NCBI GenBank assembly: GCA_004552395.1
Contig: SFOK01000109.1
Location: 1 to 5,755, forward strand
Length of the DNA: 5,755 bases
Origin: Bacteroidales bacterium
GTDB lineage: Bacteria > Bacteroidota > Bacteroidia > Bacteroidales > Muribaculaceae
Direction of reading: 5' to 3'
The position numbers and the translations under genes were made by a program. Of this stretch, positions 1-5,260 are shown one piece after another; within the stretch, counting starts at the first letter, position 1; each line of letters opens with the position of its first letter. The notes beneath the pieces were generated by a model. The model saw nothing but the letters and a program-made list of their open reading frames with translations. It was not told the origin of the DNA and did not search any database.

Positions 1-491
1 AGGTCGACGCCGTGACAGTGGCTCCTTATATGGGCGAGGATTCCGTGACACCGTTTCTCGGCTACGAAGGCCGCTGGGTGATACTGCTCGACCTGACGAG
101 CAACAAGGGATCGCACGATTTCCAGTTTACCGAGGACAAAGAGGGGACACCGCTCTGGAAGAAGGTGCTCGAGACTTCGGCCAAATGGGCCGGTCCCGAC
201 GAGATGATGTATGTGGTCGGCGCCACACAGGGAAGCATGTTTGCCAAGATACGCGAGTCGGCGCCGAAGAGCTTCCTGCTCGTGCCCGGTGTGGGCGCGC
301 AGGGAGGCAGCCTGGAGGAGGTTTGCCGCTACAGTATCACACGCGACTGCGGACTGCTCGTGAACTCATCGCGCGGCATCATCTACGCATCGACAGGCAA
401 GGATTTCGCCGAGGCGGCATCGCGCGAGGCCGCCAAGCTGCAAAAGGCCATGGAGAAAGAGCTCGTGAAGGTGCTTGAGCGCGCCGAGTAA
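1..491 (+). CDS. pyrF: Orotidine 5'-phosphate decarboxylase, C-terminal part (5' end outside window)
   Basis: Last step of UMP synthesis: decarboxylates orotidine 5'-monophosphate in the cytoplasm. The first complete codon is at position 3, so the reading frame enters from the left; the GTG at 12 is an internal valine, not a start. About 163 residues remain, ending in TAA. Visible motifs, in order, are the strand DAVTVAPYMG, a loop SNKGSHDFQ, VVGAT, the phosphate-binding stretch VPGVGAQGG and the closing NSSRGIIYAS. This combination marks the longer, type-2 PyrF subfamily (roughly 270 residues) used by Bacteroidota and Mycobacterium rather than the short E. coli type. The catalytic Asp/Lys residues of the N-terminal half lie outside the window. 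The 160 bp downstream show only a weak CCTGA/TCAGG hairpin without a T-run, so no clear terminator separates it from the next gene. The identification is firm. Confidence 0.95.
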   Translation, partial: VDAVTVAPYMGEDSVTPFLGYEGRWVILLDLTSNKGSHDFQFTEDKEGTPLWKKVLETSAKWAGPDEMMYVVGATQGSMFAKIRESAPKSFLLVPGVGAQGGSLEEVCRYSITRDCGLLVNSSRGIIYASTGKDFAEAASREAAKLQKAMEKELVKVLERAE

Positions 492-561
492 ACGGCGAAT
501 CCGAGCGCGGAACCTGAGCTTCGGCGATTCAGGAGAGGGCAAGGCGCGGAAAATTAAATGT

Positions 562-598
562 TAATGTTTGCAAGTGCTTTAATCCATTCTTATTAAAG
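562..598 (+). promoter_or_regulatory. Possible Bacteroidetes-type promoter for the small membrane protein gene
   Basis: An AT-rich stretch begins abruptly after GC-rich sequence. TTTG at 567-570 could be a -33 element, with TATTAAAG at 591-598, 20 bp further on, as a poor -7 element (consensus TAnnTTTG). Alternatively, TAATGTTTG at 562-570 is itself a -7 element with one extra base. Neither reading is a full match, so the exact start is uncertain; the leader would be about 45-75 nt. Confidence 0.35.
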
Positions 599-651
599 AT
601 TGTTATAGTAGTAAAATCAAAAGGAACAAAAACTATTTAATCTATAATATT

Positions 652-852
652 ATGAAAGCATTAGCAATTATTTTCTACGCGTTGGGTGTTTGTCTCCTTG
701 TTGCTTCTTGTTTCACGACCGGAACCGAACTCACATGGTGGCTCGGCGGAGGTGCGATATTAGTTCTCATTGTTGGCTGTGTTCTGCAGTACAACATCAA
801 GAAGCGCGAAATGAACGAGCTCATCAACGATGAGCGCAACGCTCACTTCTAA
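652..852 (+). CDS. Small two-helix membrane protein of unknown function (66 aa)
   Basis: I do not recognise a family. Two hydrophobic segments are visible, about residues 3-21 and 29-47, separated by a short polar turn (FTTGTELTWW). A charged tail KKREMNELINDERNAHF follows, which by the positive-inside rule should face the cytoplasm. Residues 17-20 (VASC) also fit a lipobox, so cleavage to a small lipoprotein is an alternative; the single Lys at position 2 and the second hydrophobic segment make this less attractive. The ATG follows an A/T-only leader typical of Bacteroidota, with no Shine-Dalgarno sequence. It stands alone between pyrF and a convergent gene, and a strong terminator 48 bp after its TAA suggests a monocistronic transcript. 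The clean two-helix pattern plus start and terminator signals support a real gene. Confidence 0.75.
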   Translation: MKALAIIFYALGVCLLVASCFTTGTELTWWLGGGAILVLIVGCVLQYNIKKREMNELINDERNAHF

Positions 853-900
853 AAACCGGAGGGGCAGGGCCCCGCAGACTCAGTAACATAAAACAGGAAT

Positions 901-938
901 AATCCGCATCTACGTTCCTGCGTCGATGCGGATTTTTT
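901..938 (+). terminator. Intrinsic terminator of the small membrane protein gene
   Basis: A perfect 10-bp stem AATCCGCATC (901-910) / GATGCGGATT (925-934) is followed by a T-run through 938. Inside it a further ACG/CGT pairing closes the loop TTCCTG. A second, shorter GC hairpin (GGGGC-AGG-GCCCC, 861-873) lies just after the stop codon but has no T-run. On the minus strand the same stem is followed by ATTCCTGTTTT, so it may also stop weakly the convergent transcript from the right. Confidence 0.88.
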
Positions 939-956
939 GCGTCCGGGGGCAAAAGC

Positions 957-1007
957 GGCCGGTGTCGCTTTCCGGGTGAGAAGGCCGGTATCGTTTTCCG
1001 GTCGAGA
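957..1007. repeat. Imperfect 25-bp tandem duplication
   Basis: Two copies (957-981 and 983-1007) of GGCCGGTRTCGYTTTCCGG plus six more bases match at 21 of 25 positions, separated by one base. They sit between the terminator and the end of the convergent nucleotidyltransferase gene. The first copy with its flank forms AAAGCG (952-957) / CGCTTT (966-971), which on the minus strand could be a weak end signal for that operon. No coding role is apparent. Confidence 0.6.
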
Positions 1008-1037
1008 GCAATATTACGGCCCGGCGATCAGAGCAAT

Positions 1038-1784
1038 TCAGCGGGTGGTGAAGCGGTCTATTTCGGCGCGGGCGAGAGAGAGAGTCTCCGGTTTGCCTAT
1101 GTCGATGAGATGCAGATCCGGCTCGCGGTAACCGCCGATAAAGTCATCGCCGCAGGCCTTGAGGTAAAAGTCCATGATCGGGAACGCACCGCCGAAGCCC
1201 AGCCGACGTGCCGCGTCGAAGAATCCGACCGAAAGCGCATGTATTCCGCTGAAAGCGAGCGGAGTAAGTCTGGTGTGTGGACGGAAATTCTCCGGCCGGT
1301 ATTCCCCCGTCTTGCAGTTTTCCCAGCCCCGCAGCATCATCCTGCTGTCGAAGAAAATCCGCCGGGAAGAGTCTCTGGGGCTGACGAGGAGAGTGGCCAG
1401 AGAGCCGACAGCGCTGTGATGTTGCATGAGGGCGCGCAGGTCAGCGTCGCTCAGTATGTCGACATTGTGGACGAGAAACGGCTCGCCGTCCGCGCAGAGC
1501 AGATGCTCGGCGTTGAGGATGCCGCCGCCGGTGTCGAGCAGACGGCCGCTTTCATCGCTCACCGCGATCTGTATGCCGAAATCTTTCCGGCCAAGGAAGT
1601 CAGTGATCTGTTCGCCGAAATGATGTATGTTCACCACGATCCGGTCGAAACCCGAGTCGCGCAGACGTATGATAACCCGCTCGAGCATCGGGATGCCGCC
1701 CACAGGCACAAGTGCTTTAGGATGTTCCAGAGTCCAGGGTTTGAGACGGGTGCCGAGTCCGGCGGCAAGAATCATGGCTTTCAT
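1038..1784 (-). CDS. MurU-like sugar-1-phosphate nucleotidyltransferase
   Basis: Transfers a nucleotide from an NTP to a sugar 1-phosphate, giving an NDP-sugar and pyrophosphate; cytoplasmic. The 248-residue length is close to MurU-type enzymes and lacks the extra domains of GlmU or GDP-mannose pyrophosphorylases. Visible motifs are the nucleotide-binding signature LAAGLGTRLKP (residues 6-16), PKAL with the conserved Lys at 23, LDTGGGI at 83-89, and HNVDI at 106-110 with the probable metal-binding Asp109. FSGIH at 178-182 and DIGKPE at 228-233 with the second metal Asp228 complete the set. It is the second gene after an AmgK-like kinase, the same pairing used for MurNAc salvage in Pseudomonas, so UDP-MurNAc synthesis is the leading guess; a mannose-1-phosphate or other hexose-1-phosphate substrate is possible. 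No promoter box is seen in the 152-bp gap upstream, so co-transcription is likely. A heptamer repeat ends 22 bp before the ATG. Confidence 0.9.
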   Translation of the reverse strand: MKAMILAAGLGTRLKPWTLEHPKALVPVGGIPMLERVIIRLRDSGFDRIVVNIHHFGEQITDFLGRKDFGIQIAVSDESGRLLDTGGGILNAEHLLCADGEPFLVHNVDILSDADLRALMQHHSAVGSLATLLVSPRDSSRRIFFDSRMMLRGWENCKTGEYRPENFRPHTRLTPLAFSGIHALSVGFFDAARRLGFGGAFPIMDFYLKACGDDFIGGYREPDLHLIDIGKPETLSLARAEIDRFTTR

Positions 1785-1806
1785 AGCTGAGCAATTTAAA
1801 GTGAAA

Positions 1807-1890
1807 GAGTCGAGAGTGGAGAGAGGAGAGCGGAGAGAGGAGAGCGGAGAGCGGAGAGTGGAGAGTCGAGAGAGGAGAGTGGAGAGAAGG
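1807..1890. repeat. Twelve tandem copies of a 7-bp purine repeat (GAGNGGA)
   Basis: Cutting the plus strand every seven bases from 1807 gives GAGTCGA, GAGTGGA, GAGAGGA, GAGCGGA, GAGAGGA, GAGCGGA, GAGCGGA, GAGTGGA, GAGTCGA, GAGAGGA, GAGTGGA and a decayed GAGAAGG, then a partial GAG. Position 4 varies freely (T, A or C) while the others are nearly fixed. A 14-bp sub-duplication (GAGAGGAGAGCGGA) occurs twice in a row. Transcribed leftwards it is a pyrimidine-rich, probably unpaired stretch immediately before the nucleotidyltransferase start codon. Confidence 0.95.
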
Positions 1891-1936
1891 GAGTTGTGAT
1901 TAATTATCAGGAAGTTAGAAGCAGTTTGGGGACGAG

Positions 1937-3364
1937 TCAGTCGGCTGGGAAGAACTCCTCGATGCCGTGTTCGCGGTGGACGAGGCGGACAGCGACTTTG
2001 CCGCCGAACTTCTCGCGCAGATGTGCGGCTGTGCGTTCGGCGCTGTAGACCGAGCGGTGCCGTCCGCCCGTGCAGCCGAAGCCTATCTGCAGATGTGTGA
2101 AGCCTCGGTTCAGATACCTCTCAACCGCCGGGTCGGTGAGCTCCCAGGCGTGTCGGAGGAAAGGTTGCGTCTCGCCGCGCTCCTCGAGGAAACGTATCAC
2201 CGGTTCGTCGCGGCCTGTGAGCGGCTTGTATTCGTCGTAACGGCCGGGATTATGGAGTGCGCGGCAGTCGAACATGAACCCGCCGCCGTTGCCCGACAGA
2301 TCTTCCGGATACCCCTTCTTGAACGAGAAACTGATAACCTCGACGCAGAGCGCATCCGATGCCTCCGGCTCCATGGCGTAGCGGCCACTGCAGAGCGCCC
2401 GGCAGCACCGCTCGAGCTCCGGATAGTCGCGTGCGGCGCCCCGGTCAAGGAGTGCTGCGAGGTTGGAGAGCGCCGCCGGTATGCTTGTGATGAAGTGCGC
2501 CTTATGCTCCGTGAGGCCGCGGAATCCGTAGGCGCCGAGCACCTGCAGAGTGCGGAAAAAGACGAATCCGCCGAGGAGCCTGCGCGCCTGCTGCGTGTCG
2601 AACTCCCTGAGGCGACCCAGCTCCGCGAGGTAGAGGTTCGTCATCTCCCGGCGGAACTCAGGCGAGAAACGCGCCTTGGCCTGCCAGAGAAACGATGCCA
2701 GGTCGTAGAGCACACATCCCGGACGGGCTCCCTGGAAGTCGATCCAGTAGCAGCGGCCGTTGTGGATCATCACATTGCGGCTCTGGCAGTCGCGGTACAT
2801 CAGTCCGCTGAGCGAGTCGGGATACTCGGTGAGTACGCCGGCGAAGCGGAGGAAATCGTCCTCGAGCCGGTCCTCGTCGAACTCCACTCCCGCGCCTTTG
2901 AGGAAGCAGTATTTGAAATAGTTGAGGTCCCACAAGGCCTGGCGGAGGCAGAAGCTTTTCTGAAGGAAAGGCTTGGTCCAGTCGATGCCCGGGGCCGTCT
3001 GCAGCCGCGGCAGTTCGCTGACAGCTTCAGCCACCCAGTTGCGGCCGTCGGGCTTGTTCAGCTCGCCGAAGAGCTGCACGTCGCCCAGGTCCTCCTGCAG
3101 ATAGAATAGCGAATCGTCTGAAACGGCGTAGAGCTCAGGCACACAGACGGAAGCGGCCTTAAGCCTCTCGGCAAGATATATGAACGCCCTGTTCTCGGCG
3201 ACATCCGTTCCCGCCACACCGACAGCCGGCTGCAGACCGCGGCCGGACAGCCGGTAATATATTCTGTGGGAGCCTCCGGCGGGAAGCTCCGTCACATTTT
3301 CAGGGCAATAGCCGAATCTCTCCTTATAAAGTTCTGCGAGAGCCGCAGAGAAATGTCTGTTCAT
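1937..3364 (-). CDS. Fusion protein: AmgK-like sugar kinase domain + RapZ C-terminal (phosphosugar-sensing) domain
   Basis: 475 residues in two parts. Residues 1 to about 325 form an aminoglycoside-phosphotransferase-like kinase of the AmgK type: glycine-rich loop LPAGGSHRIYYRL (27-39), ENRAF (57-61), catalytic loop YRDCQSRNVM (190-199) with Asp192 and Asn197, and metal-binding IDFQ (208-211, Asp209) followed by YDLASFL. The usual first His of the catalytic loop is Tyr190. Residues about 338-475 match the C-terminal half of RapZ: VISFSFKKG, FDCRALHNP (365-373), LTGRDEPV (382-389) and the hallmark IGFGCTGGRHRSVY (427-440). The P-loop half of RapZ is absent. AmgK phosphorylates the anomeric carbon of MurNAc/GlcNAc; the RapZ domain binds glucosamine-6-phosphate in E. 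coli. The start gives a normal kinase N-terminus after an SD-less leader, and the MurU-like gene follows. The fusion is read directly; substrate and regulation are inferred. A 380-codon open frame on the opposite strand is a GC-composition shadow. Confidence 0.93.
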   Translation of the reverse strand: MNRHFSAALAELYKERFGYCPENVTELPAGGSHRIYYRLSGRGLQPAVGVAGTDVAENRAFIYLAERLKAASVCVPELYAVSDDSLFYLQEDLGDVQLFGELNKPDGRNWVAEAVSELPRLQTAPGIDWTKPFLQKSFCLRQALWDLNYFKYCFLKGAGVEFDEDRLEDDFLRFAGVLTEYPDSLSGLMYRDCQSRNVMIHNGRCYWIDFQGARPGCVLYDLASFLWQAKARFSPEFRREMTNLYLAELGRLREFDTQQARRLLGGFVFFRTLQVLGAYGFRGLTEHKAHFITSIPAALSNLAALLDRGAARDYPELERCCRALCSGRYAMEPEASDALCVEVISFSFKKGYPEDLSGNGGGFMFDCRALHNPGRYDEYKPLTGRDEPVIRFLEERGETQPFLRHAWELTDPAVERYLNRGFTHLQIGFGCTGGRHRSVYSAERTAAHLREKFGGKVAVRLVHREHGIEEFFPAD

Positions 3365-3485
3365 ATCGTTAGTTGTTAGAGAATCAGAGCGGTAACCCGG
3401 CGGAGGAGACGAGAGGAGCGGCCGTCGACAACATTATCAGCGGAATCCGGCTCCTGGAGTGCGGCCGAAGCGGGTAATCCACAAT

Positions 3486-3493
3486 CAAAGTTA
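3486..3493 (-). promoter_or_regulatory. Candidate -7 element for the kinase-nucleotidyltransferase operon (proximal)
   Basis: On the minus strand this reads TAACTTTG, an exact TAnnTTTG match and identical to the pgk -7 box. No TTTG lies 19-21 bp upstream, so the -33 half is missing. If used, the leader to the kinase ATG would be about 115 nt. That leader holds a purine-rich stretch (plus-strand 3402-3420) but no recognisable riboswitch. Confidence 0.35.
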
Positions 3494-3524
3494 AAACCGG
3501 CCTATCCGGGCCCGCGCGACATAA

Positions 3525-3620
3525 GAAAGGGAAGGATTTCAAGTTAGTTGGACAGGATGCGGTCCTAAAAGAGCTATAATTCAGGTCTCTTGGACGGCGG
3601 AAGCGGAATCCTTCCTTTTC
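3525..3620 (+). other. Potential structured RNA element or inverted-repeat element with a 16-bp closing stem
   Basis: Arms GAAAGGGAAGGATTTC (3525-3540) and GGAATCCTTCCTTTTC (3605-3620) pair over 16 positions. In plus-strand RNA the two imperfect positions are G-U wobbles (3529/3616 and 3539/3606); in minus-strand RNA both are A-C mismatches, which favours a plus-strand RNA. Inside, GGAC (3550-3553) can pair with GTCC (3562-3565), and AAGAG (3569-3573) with CTCTT (3587-3591). A second GGAC (3592-3595) could take the same GTCC instead, giving an alternative fold. I recognise no known RNA family, and no plus-strand promoter is visible just upstream. It could also be a degraded miniature inverted-repeat element; no target-site duplication is evident. 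Confidence 0.4.
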
Positions 3621-3627
3621 CGGAGGA

Positions 3628-3635
3628 CAAAATTA
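3628..3635 (-). promoter_or_regulatory. Candidate -7 element for the kinase-nucleotidyltransferase operon (distal)
   Basis: Minus-strand TAATTTTG is an exact TAnnTTTG match, identical to the box before the ExbB-like gene, with AT-rich DNA upstream as is usual for this phylum. A TTTG -33 element is not present at the expected distance. It would start a transcript near 3621, giving a leader of about 255 nt that passes antisense through the 16-bp stem element. It lies 9 bp from the -33 box of the divergent pgk promoter. Confidence 0.45.
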
Positions 3636-3644
3636 ATGATTTTC

Positions 3645-3675
3645 TTTGATTTTTTAGAATAAAACATTAACTTTG
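3645..3675 (+). promoter_or_regulatory. Promoter of pgk (Bacteroidetes primary sigma factor type)
   Basis: TTTG (3645-3648), a 19-bp AT-rich spacer, then TAACTTTG (3668-3675): a full match to the TTTG / TAnnTTTG consensus of Bacteroidetes housekeeping promoters. Transcription should begin at about 3681-3684, leaving a leader of about 140 nt before pgk. Confidence 0.85.
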
Positions 3676-3681
3676 CAATTG

Positions 3682-3822
3682 ATTACCGAAGGAGGGTCCG
3701 GTTTCAAACGCGCGTCAGCGCGCCGCGCCGGTTCCGCCACTGAAAGATAGAGATTAATTTATGACCGGAGAAGCCCGCAAAGAGCGGACAGATCCTAAGT
3801 AACCCCAAATTTACTACAACAA
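3682..3822 (+). promoter_or_regulatory. 5' leader of pgk with a GC hairpin and a possible 13-codon upstream ORF
   Basis: The leader contains a compact hairpin GCGCG-TCAG-CGCGC (3710-3723). It also holds a short open frame, ATG at 3761 to TAA at 3800-3802, encoding MTGEARKERTDPK, preceded by an AT-rich stretch like real starts in this window. The frame stops 20 nt before the pgk ATG. Translation of it is unproven. The last 20 nt are A/C/T-rich and unpaired, suiting SD-independent initiation of pgk. Confidence 0.4.
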
Positions 3823-5070
3823 ATGGCTAAAATAGAAAACTACAATTTTGCCGGCAAGAAGGCACTTGTACGTGTCGATTTCAATGTACCTCTCGACGAG
3901 AACGGAAAGGTTACCGACGATACCCGTATCCGCGGCGCCCTTCCCACCCTGAAGAAGATTCTGGCCGACGGCGGCTCGCTTATCCTGATGTCGCACATGG
4001 GAAAACCCAAGGGTAAAGTGAATCCGAAGCTGAGTCTTTCTCAGATCCGCGAGGATGTGGCCAAAGCGCTGGGCGCCGAAGTAGAATTCGCCAAGGACTG
4101 CGCCGACGCTTCCAAAGAGGCCGCAGCGCTCAAGCCCGGACAGGCTCTTCTGCTCGAGAACCTTCGCTTCTATCCCGAGGAGGAGGGCAAGCCGACAGGT
4201 ATCGACAAGACAGATCCCGGTTACGATGCTGCCAAGAAGGAGATGAAAGAGCGCCAGAAGGAGTTCGCCAAGAAGCTCGCAAGCTATGGCGATGTCTATG
4301 TGAACGACGCCTTCGGCACAGCTCACCGCAAGCACGCTTCCACAGCTGTGGTTGCCGATTATTTCGACGCAGACCACAAGATGCTCGGCTTCCTCATGGA
4401 GAAAGAGGTGAAAGCCGTGGACAACATCCTCAACAATATCAAACGCCCCTTCACAGCCATCATGGGCGGCTCTAAGGTATCATCCAAGATCGGTATCATC
4501 GAGAACCTGATGGACAAGGTCGACAACCTGATCCTCTGCGGCGGCATGACATACACATTCGCCAAGGCTCAGGGCGGCAAGATCGGTAACTCCATAGTGG
4601 AGGACGACAAGCTCGAGCTCGCTCTCGACATCATAAAGAAAGCAAAGGAGAAAGGCGTGAATCTCGTGCTCGGCACAGACTGTCTGGCTGCCGACGACTT
4701 CAAGAACGACGCCGCAGTGAAGGTATGCAATGCCAGCGCAATTCCCGACGGTTGGGAAGGCCTCGACGCAGGCCCGGCCACTATGGCATCCTTCGTGAAC
4801 GCAATCCTGCCCGCCAAGACCATTCTCTGGAACGGCCCCGCAGGTGTGTTTGAATTCCCCAACTTCGAGACAGGCTCACGCGTGATAGCCGAGGCTATCG
4901 CGGAGGCCACCAACAACGGCGCCTTCTCGCTCGTGGGCGGCGGCGACTCTGTGGCTTGCGTCAACAAGTTCGGCCTGGCTGATCAGGTTTCTTACGTGTC
5001 GACCGGCGGCGGCGCACTCCTCGAGGCAATCGAGGGCAAGGTGCTTCCCGGCATCGCAGCCATCGGCTAG
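3823..5070 (+). CDS. pgk: Phosphoglycerate kinase
   Basis: Glycolytic/gluconeogenic enzyme interconverting 1,3-bisphosphoglycerate + ADP and 3-phosphoglycerate + ATP in the cytoplasm. Complete at 415 residues. Motifs in order: family signature RVDFNVPL (17-24), substrate-binding DTRIRGALPT (33-42), SHMGKPKG (57-64), LENLRFYPEE (111-120), VNDAFGTAHRKHAS (160-173), MGGSKVSSKIG (214-224), LWNGPAGVFEF (335-345) and the nucleotide-binding GGGDS (372-376), with STGGGALLE (393-401) near the end. Residues about 121-150, rich in Lys and Glu, form an insertion after the RFYPEE motif compared with the roughly 390-residue E. coli type; this is usual in Bacteroidota. Tandem stops TAG-TAA close the gene. 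It has its own strong promoter and stands divergent from the sugar kinase operon. The start follows an SD-less AT-rich leader, and the N-terminus MAKIENYNF aligns with the family. Confidence 0.98.
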   Translation: MAKIENYNFAGKKALVRVDFNVPLDENGKVTDDTRIRGALPTLKKILADGGSLILMSHMGKPKGKVNPKLSLSQIREDVAKALGAEVEFAKDCADASKEAAALKPGQALLLENLRFYPEEEGKPTGIDKTDPGYDAAKKEMKERQKEFAKKLASYGDVYVNDAFGTAHRKHASTAVVADYFDADHKMLGFLMEKEVKAVDNILNNIKRPFTAIMGGSKVSSKIGIIENLMDKVDNLILCGGMTYTFAKAQGGKIGNSIVEDDKLELALDIIKKAKEKGVNLVLGTDCLAADDFKNDAAVKVCNASAIPDGWEGLDAGPATMASFVNAILPAKTILWNGPAGVFEFPNFETGSRVIAEAIAEATNNGAFSLVGGGDSVACVNKFGLADQVSYVSTGGGALLEAIEGKVLPGIAAIG

Positions 5071-5153
5071 TAAGCCAAATACTTTTTTCTGAACCGATCC
5101 CATTCTGACCGGGTCTGCATCACGGCCCGGCCACGCGGCAGATAACCGACAAA

Positions 5154-5181
5154 GCGCCGGCTCCGTCCGGGGGCCGGGCGC
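5154..5181 (+). terminator. GC-rich hairpin downstream of pgk, doubtful terminator
   Basis: GCGCCGGC (5154-5161) pairs with GCC-GGGCGC (5173-5181) with one bulged G, a very stable stem, but no T-run follows. Closer to the stop, a 4-bp GGCT/AGCC stem precedes TTTTTT (5083-5088), too weak to be convincing alone. Neither is a clear intrinsic terminator. The rest of 5071-5229 shows no gene. Confidence 0.25.
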
Positions 5182-5229
5182 AGCAGTCGGGAAATTCTCA
5201 TGGCAAACAAGAAAATTTCAGCTCTGCAA

Positions 5230-5260
5230 TTTGAGCTCCGACAAATTTTTCTTAATTTTG
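5230..5260 (+). promoter_or_regulatory. Promoter of the ExbB-like gene (Bacteroidetes primary sigma factor type)
   Basis: TTTG (5230-5233), a 19-bp spacer, then TAATTTTG (5253-5260): a full consensus match. Spacer length and the extended box (TTAAYTTTGCAAT) are the same as in the pgk promoter. Transcription should start near 5266, far upstream of the next start codon. Confidence 0.85.

Noticed and set aside
497..533. Possible pyrF terminator (GAATC/GATTC and CCTGA/TCAGG pairings)
   Set aside because: Stems are short and interrupted and no T-run follows.
1110..1790. 226-codon open frame on the plus strand opposite the nucleotidyltransferase gene
   Set aside because: Antisense shadow of a well-supported gene; no motif and no plausible initiation region.
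1807..1890. CRISPR array as an explanation for the regular repeats
   Set aside because: Units are 7 bp and contiguous without spacers, so this is a simple tandem repeat.
1967..3109. 380-codon open frame on the plus strand opposite the kinase fusion gene
   Set aside because: It lies entirely antisense to a gene with clear kinase and RapZ motifs, its translation is rich in Glu/Ala/Arg/Val with no recognisable motif, and it has no promoter or start context. It follows from GC-rich codon use.
3814..4377. 187-codon open frame on the minus strand opposite pgk, with hydrophobic stretches
   Set aside because: Fully within the antisense of pgk; the apparent hydrophobicity is a complement of pgk codons, and it begins inside the conserved gene.
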